A stretch of 10,281 bases of DNA. Origin: an uncultured Pseudogracilibacillus sp. Lineage in GTDB: Bacteria; Bacillota; Bacilli; Bacillales; Amphibacillaceae. Numbering within the stretch: the first letter of the stretch is position 1; each line of letters opens with the position of its first letter. The position numbers and the translations under genes were made by a program. The notes below the pieces were generated by a model that made no database searches, had not been told where the DNA came from, and was given only the letters and a program-made list of their open reading frames with translations. The DNA lies in the NCBI GenBank assembly GCA_937974845.1, contig CALJVC010000019.1, forward strand, positions 1 to 10,281. Direction: 5' to 3'. Shown piece after piece: positions 6,959 to 10,281 of the stretch.

Positions 6959-7576
6959 TTATGCGTTTTTCATAATTACTGCTTCGAGTGTGTTAGCGAC
7001 GGATTCGCAGTAATCGGTGATTCGTTCTAATTCTTCATAAATTTCTTTATATTTAATAAGTGTGATTGGATCTTTTTCATTATTAAAAAGATGTTTTAAG
7101 GATTCTCGTCGTAAGTCGTCACATTTCGATTCATAGTCTTTAATTTTAATAATATGTTCCCGCATTTCTAGTAGTTTTTTCTTAGAAATTAATTCGATCG
7201 ATTTATGTATTTCAATGACGCTTTGATAGATAAAGTCTAAAAATTTTTCCATATAGGCATCGCTTTTGTTAATCGAGTAAATATCGAGTAGTGCAGCGGT
7301 GTCTTCCATCCCATCGAGCACGTCATCCATATGGGTTGCAAGGGCTAAAATATCTTCCCTTTCGATCGGGGTGATGAAGACTTTATTTAGGTCGTGGATA
7401 ATTTTATGAACGAGTCCATCTCCTTTATTTTCATAAAATTTCATCGTTTTGGCGAATTCTTTGACATCTTTCGAGTTATTAAAGTTGAAGGTGACAAAGT
7501 ATTCGGCGCTTTCGACCAAGTTTTTCGAAATGTTGCGCATATGTACATAAAACTTGTCTTCTTTTTTTATAAACAT
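6959..7576 (-). CDS. DUF47 family protein, PhoU-like partner of Pit
   Basis: This 205-residue, all-helical, charged protein belongs to the DUF47 (PhoU-related) family. Recognisable segments are MFIKKEDKFY at the start, a SAEYFVTF...KFYENKGDGLVHKI helix, ITPIEREDILALATHMDDVLDGMED with the acidic run characteristic of the family at about 70-95, and YEELERITDYCESVANTLE near the C-terminus. The latter two are the PhoU-like E/D-rich metal-binding motifs. It corresponds to YkaA of B. subtilis, coded directly upstream of pit. It probably acts at the inner face of the membrane, modulating phosphate flux through Pit; that role is inferred from genomic pairing. The ATG is preceded by TTGGAG at good spacing. 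I found no clear sigma-A promoter or Pho-box array before it. Confidence 0.92.
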   Translation of the reverse strand: MFIKKEDKFYVHMRNISKNLVESAEYFVTFNFNNSKDVKEFAKTMKFYENKGDGLVHKIIHDLNKVFITPIEREDILALATHMDDVLDGMEDTAALLDIYSINKSDAYMEKFLDFIYQSVIEIHKSIELISKKKLLEMREHIIKIKDYESKCDDLRRESLKHLFNNEKDPITLIKYKEIYEELERITDYCESVANTLEAVIMKNA

Positions 7577-7595
7577 TCACTACACTCCAATATCT

Positions 7596-7610
7596 TTATG
7601 GTGTCCATAA
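7596..7610. promoter_or_regulatory. perfect dyad upstream of the DUF47-pit operon
   Basis: TTATGG-TGT-CCATAA is a perfect 15-base dyad, 20 bases upstream of the DUF47 start codon and just before its ribosome binding site. It could be an operator or, in RNA, a small hairpin near the 5' end of the transcript. No known regulator is assigned. Confidence 0.35.
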
Positions 7611-7715
7611 TAAATATAGCTTAAAAAGTCGAAACCGTACATAGAAATGATTAAGAATACACGATTCTGTAGCAATTATGTTGGAGGAGTTTACAGTTGA
7701 GGGAATTATTAGAAT

Positions 7716-7754
7716 AAAAATCGACCTTAGGAGGAAAAGTTTCCTAAGGTCGAT
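7716..7754 (-). terminator. intrinsic terminator of the acyl-CoA synthetase gene
   Basis: On the minus strand ATCGACCTTAGGA (7754-7742) pairs perfectly over 13 bases with TCCTAAGGTCGAT (7732-7720), loop 9 bases, followed by a T-run (7720-7716) and more T/A. It starts 17 bases after the synthetase stop codon. Confidence 0.93.
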
Positions 7755-7770
7755 AGAAAAAGGAGATATT

Positions 7771-9735
7771 TTAAACTTCTTTCATTTGGTCTTGGACTTG
7801 TTCTTTAACGTGTTCGATAATCGCCGGATCGTCAAGGCCAGTCAAGTCTCCGGTCACTTCACCAGTCACGGCGATTTCTTTTAATAAACGGCGGACGATT
7901 TTTCCACTAATTGTTTTAGGAAGTTGGTCCACGACGACGACGTTTTTCGGTTGGGCAATTTTTCCGATATCTTCAACAATGCTCGATCTTACCTTTGCTT
8001 TAAGGTGCTCTTTGTCCTCCTTATCGTCGGCGGTGACGAAGACGAGGGGCACTTCCCCCTTAATATCATCAGGTATACCGATAATCGCAGCTTCATGGAC
8101 TCCCTCTACTTTGAGGGCGGCGCTTTCCATTTCCATCGTACTGAGACGATGGCCGGCTACGTTAAAGGCATCGTCGCTTCTCCCAACCACCCAGAAATGC
8201 CCTTCGTCATCATACAAGGCGAGATCACTAGAATAGTAGGCGTTTTTCACTTGGCTATAGTACTCTTCATAGAAACGTTCCGGTTCGTTCCATAGAGTTC
8301 TCGATAACATAGGGAAAGGAGTCCGGATAATTAAGTTCCCTAGAACATTCGGTGGGACAGGGATACCATCATCATCAACGATATCTAATTTCACGCCTAA
8401 GAATTGGATTCCGGCGGAACCTGGTTTCATCGGTGTCAACCAAGCAGCATGGGATAGAGGAGTGCCGGCGGTTTCGGTTTGTCCCCATGTATTGTTAACG
8501 TAGATTTTTTCCTTTCCTAATACTTCATAGGTCCAGTGCCAAGTTTCCGGATCGAAAGGTTCACCGACAAGCGAAACGACTTCTAACATATCTAAATCAT
8601 AATTATCTAAGACCTCTTCCCCGAGGCTCTTGAGCATACGTAGTGCCGTTGGGGCGGTGAAAAGTTTGTTGACACGGTAAGTTTCCATAATTTTATAAAA
8701 TTGTTCAGGAATCGGGTAGTCGATAGCCCCTTCGTAAACGACGGTTGTGACTCCGTTGGCTAAGGCACCTGCAATTCCCCAAATGTGCATCGTTAGCCAA
8801 CCGATATCTGCTGTACACCAGAAAACATCGTCGCTTTGGAAGTTCATATGGTATTTGGCGTAGATATAGTTTTGGACGACAAAGGCGATACCGGAGTGTA
8901 CGACTCCTTTCGGCCGTCCGGTCGTTCCACTAGTGTAGAAGACGATGCCTGGTTCATTTGCTTCTAATCGTTCTGGTTCGCAAATTCGACTCTGACCCTC
9001 TAAGATGTCGTCCCACCAGTAATCCCGGCCTTCTTTCATGGAGATATCGGTATTTAAACGATTAACAACAATGACGGCTTGGATGCTGTCGATATCGTCG
9101 ATAACTTTGTCTACTTTTTCTTTTAAGGTAATAATATTTCCACGCCTCGGCGTAGCATCTGTCGTTACGACAACTTTAGGCTTAAAGTTTATGAGGCGAT
9201 CCCGTAAAGCGTTTTGTGAAAAGCCTGAGAAAATAGAATTATAGACGGCTCCGATTCGGAAACAGGCGAGGACAGCGATAAAGGATTCTGCTAGGTTCGG
9301 TAAGAAGATGGCTACTCCGTCGCCTTTTTTTACACCGAGGGATTTCAATGCATTAGCAAAACGATTCACTTCAGCAAGCAACATGTTATAAGTATAAAAT
9401 TTAGAACTTCCATCTTCGCTTTCCCAAATGAGGGCAACCTTATTTCCATGACCTTGTTCGATATGACGGTCGATTAAGTTAATCGAAGGATTGCTAATTC
9501 CATTGACGTAAAATTTAAAATCGGGGAGTTCTCCTTCTAAGGTTTCGGTCCAAGGTTCATACCATGTTAGTTCTTGGGCGACATTATCCCAAAAACTAAC
9601 CGGATCCTCATGGGATTGTTTAAGTAATTCCTCAAAGGCTTCCTGACTACCAACCGCCGTGTCTGCAGCCATCGATTCTTCTGGCTGAACGAGTTGACTA
9701 TTTTGCACTACTTGTAAAATACCGTGTTCTGTCAT
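7771..9735 (-). CDS. AMP-forming acyl-CoA synthetase, acetyl-CoA synthetase (Acs) family
   Basis: The enzyme should activate a carboxylic acid with ATP to an acyl-AMP and then transfer it to CoA. At 654 residues it is the full length of Acs, with an N-terminal ACAS_N region (SFWDNVAQ at about 47-54), the adenylation core and the small C-terminal domain. The ATP-loop YTSGTTGRPKG starts at Y267, and the SGKI catalytic lysine is K612 (K609 in Salmonella Acs). Pocket residues differ from Acs: T315 and V390 are kept, V310 becomes L314, and the acetate-closing Trp414 becomes G418 in NTWGQTETAGT. Acetate is therefore a doubtful substrate; a longer or branched acyl group is more likely. The first 40 or so residues are poorly conserved, but ATG 9735 has AAGGGAGG well placed. 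The gene is monocistronic. A dyad over its promoter and a cre-like site further upstream suggest carbon control. Confidence 0.93.
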   Translation of the reverse strand: MTEHGILQVVQNSQLVQPEESMAADTAVGSQEAFEELLKQSHEDPVSFWDNVAQELTWYEPWTETLEGELPDFKFYVNGISNPSINLIDRHIEQGHGNKVALIWESEDGSSKFYTYNMLLAEVNRFANALKSLGVKKGDGVAIFLPNLAESFIAVLACFRIGAVYNSIFSGFSQNALRDRLINFKPKVVVTTDATPRRGNIITLKEKVDKVIDDIDSIQAVIVVNRLNTDISMKEGRDYWWDDILEGQSRICEPERLEANEPGIVFYTSGTTGRPKGVVHSGIAFVVQNYIYAKYHMNFQSDDVFWCTADIGWLTMHIWGIAGALANGVTTVVYEGAIDYPIPEQFYKIMETYRVNKLFTAPTALRMLKSLGEEVLDNYDLDMLEVVSLVGEPFDPETWHWTYEVLGKEKIYVNNTWGQTETAGTPLSHAAWLTPMKPGSAGIQFLGVKLDIVDDDGIPVPPNVLGNLIIRTPFPMLSRTLWNEPERFYEEYYSQVKNAYYSSDLALYDDEGHFWVVGRSDDAFNVAGHRLSTMEMESAALKVEGVHEAAIIGIPDDIKGEVPLVFVTADDKEDKEHLKAKVRSSIVEDIGKIAQPKNVVVVDQLPKTISGKIVRRLLKEIAVTGEVTGDLTGLDDPAIIEHVKEQVQDQMKEV

Positions 9736-9760
9736 TAATCTTCCTCCCTTACGGTAAAAA

Positions 9761-9795
9761 TTTATATACTTTCACTTAATAATGTATTAAGCGAA
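9761..9795 (-). promoter_or_regulatory. probable synthetase promoter (-10) overlapped by an operator-like dyad
   Basis: On the minus strand TATAAA (9766-9761) is the best -10, placing the transcript start near 9754, just ahead of the AAGGGAGG at 9751-9744. No good -35 is visible. Directly upstream, at 9771-9795, lies an imperfect palindrome: CTTAATA and TATTAAG around ATG, with outer TTC/GAA and one mismatched pair (9774/9792). It covers the -35/spacer region, the usual place for a repressor or an activator site. Confidence 0.5.
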
Positions 9796-9842
9796 GATGA
9801 AACTAGACCAGTGCACCTATTTTTTCTAGGTGTTTCCCTGTC

Positions 9843-9870
9843 GTTCAACAAAGTTGAACCAAATTCAACT
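9843..9870. promoter_or_regulatory. overlapping dyads of a TTGAAC/GTTCAA half-site
   Basis: GTTCAAC-AAA-GTTGAAC (9843-9859) is a perfect dyad. Its right arm is shared with a second one, AGTTGAA-N5-TTCAACT (9852-9858 with 9864-9870). Three half-sites in alternating orientation look like a cooperative protein-binding site. It lies about 110 bases upstream of the synthetase start. The cognate regulator is unknown. Confidence 0.45.
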
Positions 9871-9946
9871 CATGTGCGACATTTTTTACGGTTTGTTTGG
9901 TAAGGTATTGTACATGTATATAGGAGAAAAAGTGGAATTGAATAAA

Positions 9947-9960
9947 TTAAAGCGCTTACA
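9947..9960. promoter_or_regulatory. CcpA-type cre-like site
   Basis: TTAAAGCGCTTACA matches the cre consensus TGWAANCGNTNWCA at every position except the second (T for G), including the central CG and flanking symmetry. It lies just downstream of a possible rightward promoter (9893-9922), a position suited to repression, and about 210 bases upstream of the leftward synthetase. In B. subtilis acsA is under CcpA control, which makes the context plausible. Confidence 0.6.
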
Positions 9961-10052
9961 TTCGAGTGGATAAAAATAGTCATTGGTGAGAATTTTCGTG
10001 GTGATTGTAAATAGTGTAGTGCAACTCATTATCTTTATTGCTAATTGTACTA

Positions 10053-10066
10053 TGAAAGCGGTTTAC
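10053..10066. promoter_or_regulatory. weak second cre-like site
   Basis: TGAAAGCGGTTTAC matches the cre consensus at the first 12 positions but fails at the final CA. It is about 100 bases right of the better site and upstream of the small ORF at 10179. Weak on its own; paired cre sites would make it more credible. Confidence 0.3.
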
Positions 10067-10178
10067 TTTTCAATAGTAAATTGTATCTAATAATAAGGAA
10101 AAATCAAGATTCTTATCACAAGGAAAGTCATGGTTTTCTTTTATAGTTAGTTTTAAAAGGGGATAGGGAGGAAATTGT

Positions 10179-10244
10179 ATGCGGACTTTTGTAAAAGGCT
10201 TAGCTTTTTTACGGTATAGGAGTTTCTATACTACCGTTTTTTAG
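10179..10244 (+). CDS. possible 21-codon leader peptide or gene remnant
   Basis: An ATG at 10179 follows an excellent ribosome binding site (AGGGAGG, 10165-10171, seven bases away) and opens a frame of 21 codons ending at TAG 10242-10244. The peptide begins MRTFVKGLAFLRYRSF and is basic and aromatic (four Phe, two Tyr, three Arg). Its last third is coded by the hairpin of an intrinsic terminator, and the stop codon lies at the end of the T-run. That geometry fits a translated leader peptide in an attenuator. The alternative is a decayed start of a membrane transporter, since FLRYRSF-like N-termini occur in MFS proteins. I do not recognise it; the downstream gene is out of view. Confidence 0.3.
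   Translation: MRTFVKGLAFLRYRSFYTTVF
10211..10242 (+). terminator. intrinsic terminator or attenuator hairpin overlapping the small ORF
   Basis: GTATAG (10214-10219) pairs with CTATAC (10226-10231). The outer ACG (10211-10213) pairs with CGT (10235-10237) around a three-base bulge; alternatively ACGGTA (10211-10216) pairs with TACCGT (10232-10237). Six T follow (10237-10242). It works only in the rightward direction. With no completed gene to its left on this strand, it looks like a leader attenuator. Confidence 0.65.
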
Positions 10245-10281
10245 TTCGTATTCCTTTGATAAGGGTTGATAAAAAAACTTG

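Larger units (their letters stand above)
9736..10178. other. intergenic regulatory region upstream of the synthetase
   Basis: This stretch of about 440 bases has no convincing gene. It holds the probable synthetase promoter and dyad (9761-9795), a weak hairpin CACCTA/TAGGTG (9814-9819 with 9827-9832), overlapping GTTCAAC/GTTGAAC dyads (9843-9870), a cre-like site (9947-9960) and a weaker second one (10053-10066). A possible rightward promoter is TTGTTT (9893-9898) and TATATA (9917-9922), 18 bases apart. The layout suggests divergent transcription units whose rightward gene lies beyond the window. Confidence 0.55.

Noticed and set aside
5973..7013. Plus-strand open frames antisense to pit
   Set aside because: They are mirror frames of a clearly recognised PiT permease and show no family features.
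9814..9832. CACCTA/TAGGTG hairpin as a terminator
   Set aside because: Only six pairs and no adequate T-run after the stem on either strand; recorded only as a weak hairpin.
9932..9973. 13-codon GTG-started ORF after TAGGAG
   Set aside because: Too short, non-ATG start, overlaps the cre-like site and shows no recognisable sequence.
10100..10281. T-box or other known riboswitch before the right-edge terminator
   Set aside because: No T-box antiterminator core (TGGNACC) or other known aptamer landmark is visible; only a small ORF and a hairpin are supported.
1..10281. CRISPR array, insertion sequence, tRNA/rRNA or phage genes
   Set aside because: No regularly spaced repeats, transposase, structural RNA motifs or phage-like proteins were seen.

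Overview
The window looks like chromosomal DNA from a low-G+C Gram-positive bacterium (Bacillota, most likely Bacillaceae-like). The grounds are strong AGGAGG-type ribosome binding sites, two TTG starts (the TetR-family gene and ribE), an FMN-riboswitch-controlled ribD-ribE-ribBA-ribH operon in the Bacillus order, and a DUF47-pit phosphate-transport pair as in Bacillus subtilis ykaA-pit. I cannot name the genus from the sequence alone.

Layout. Positions 1-563 are AT-rich and non-coding, with two conspicuous inverted repeats. A TetR/AcrR-family regulator (564-1172, +) follows. Next comes a rib promoter, an FMN (RFN) riboswitch aptamer (1254-1399), an extra hairpin and a strong intrinsic terminator (1504-1539). 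These precede ribD, ribE, ribBA and ribH (1561-5032, +). The four genes encode the whole route from GTP and ribulose 5-phosphate to riboflavin except the phosphatase step, and all the catalytic motifs I checked are intact. The rest of the window up to 9735 is on the minus strand: a DUF3891 protein (5072-5836), the pit phosphate permease (5942-6940) with its DUF47 partner upstream (6959-7576), and a large AMP-forming acyl-CoA synthetase of the Acs family (7771-9735). Each minus-strand transcription unit ends in a recognisable hairpin plus T-run. The last ~545 bases are non-coding apart from a possible 21-codon ORF, and are rich in regulatory-looking sites: dyads, a good CcpA cre-like site and an intrinsic terminator.

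How the genes work together. Riboflavin synthesis is a self-contained feedback unit: FMN binds the leader and causes termination before ribD. DUF47 and Pit form a low-affinity phosphate (metal-phosphate) uptake unit. The acyl-CoA synthetase has a promoter-overlapping dyad and a cre-like site upstream, which fits carbon-source control. The most informative oddity is in this enzyme: the tryptophan that closes the acetate pocket in true acetyl-CoA synthetases is a glycine (G418), so it probably prefers a larger acyl group than acetate.

I found no clear previously undescribed system. No CRISPR array, insertion sequence, tRNA or rRNA was seen. The window is mostly ordinary core metabolism with several unexplained regulatory palindromes.
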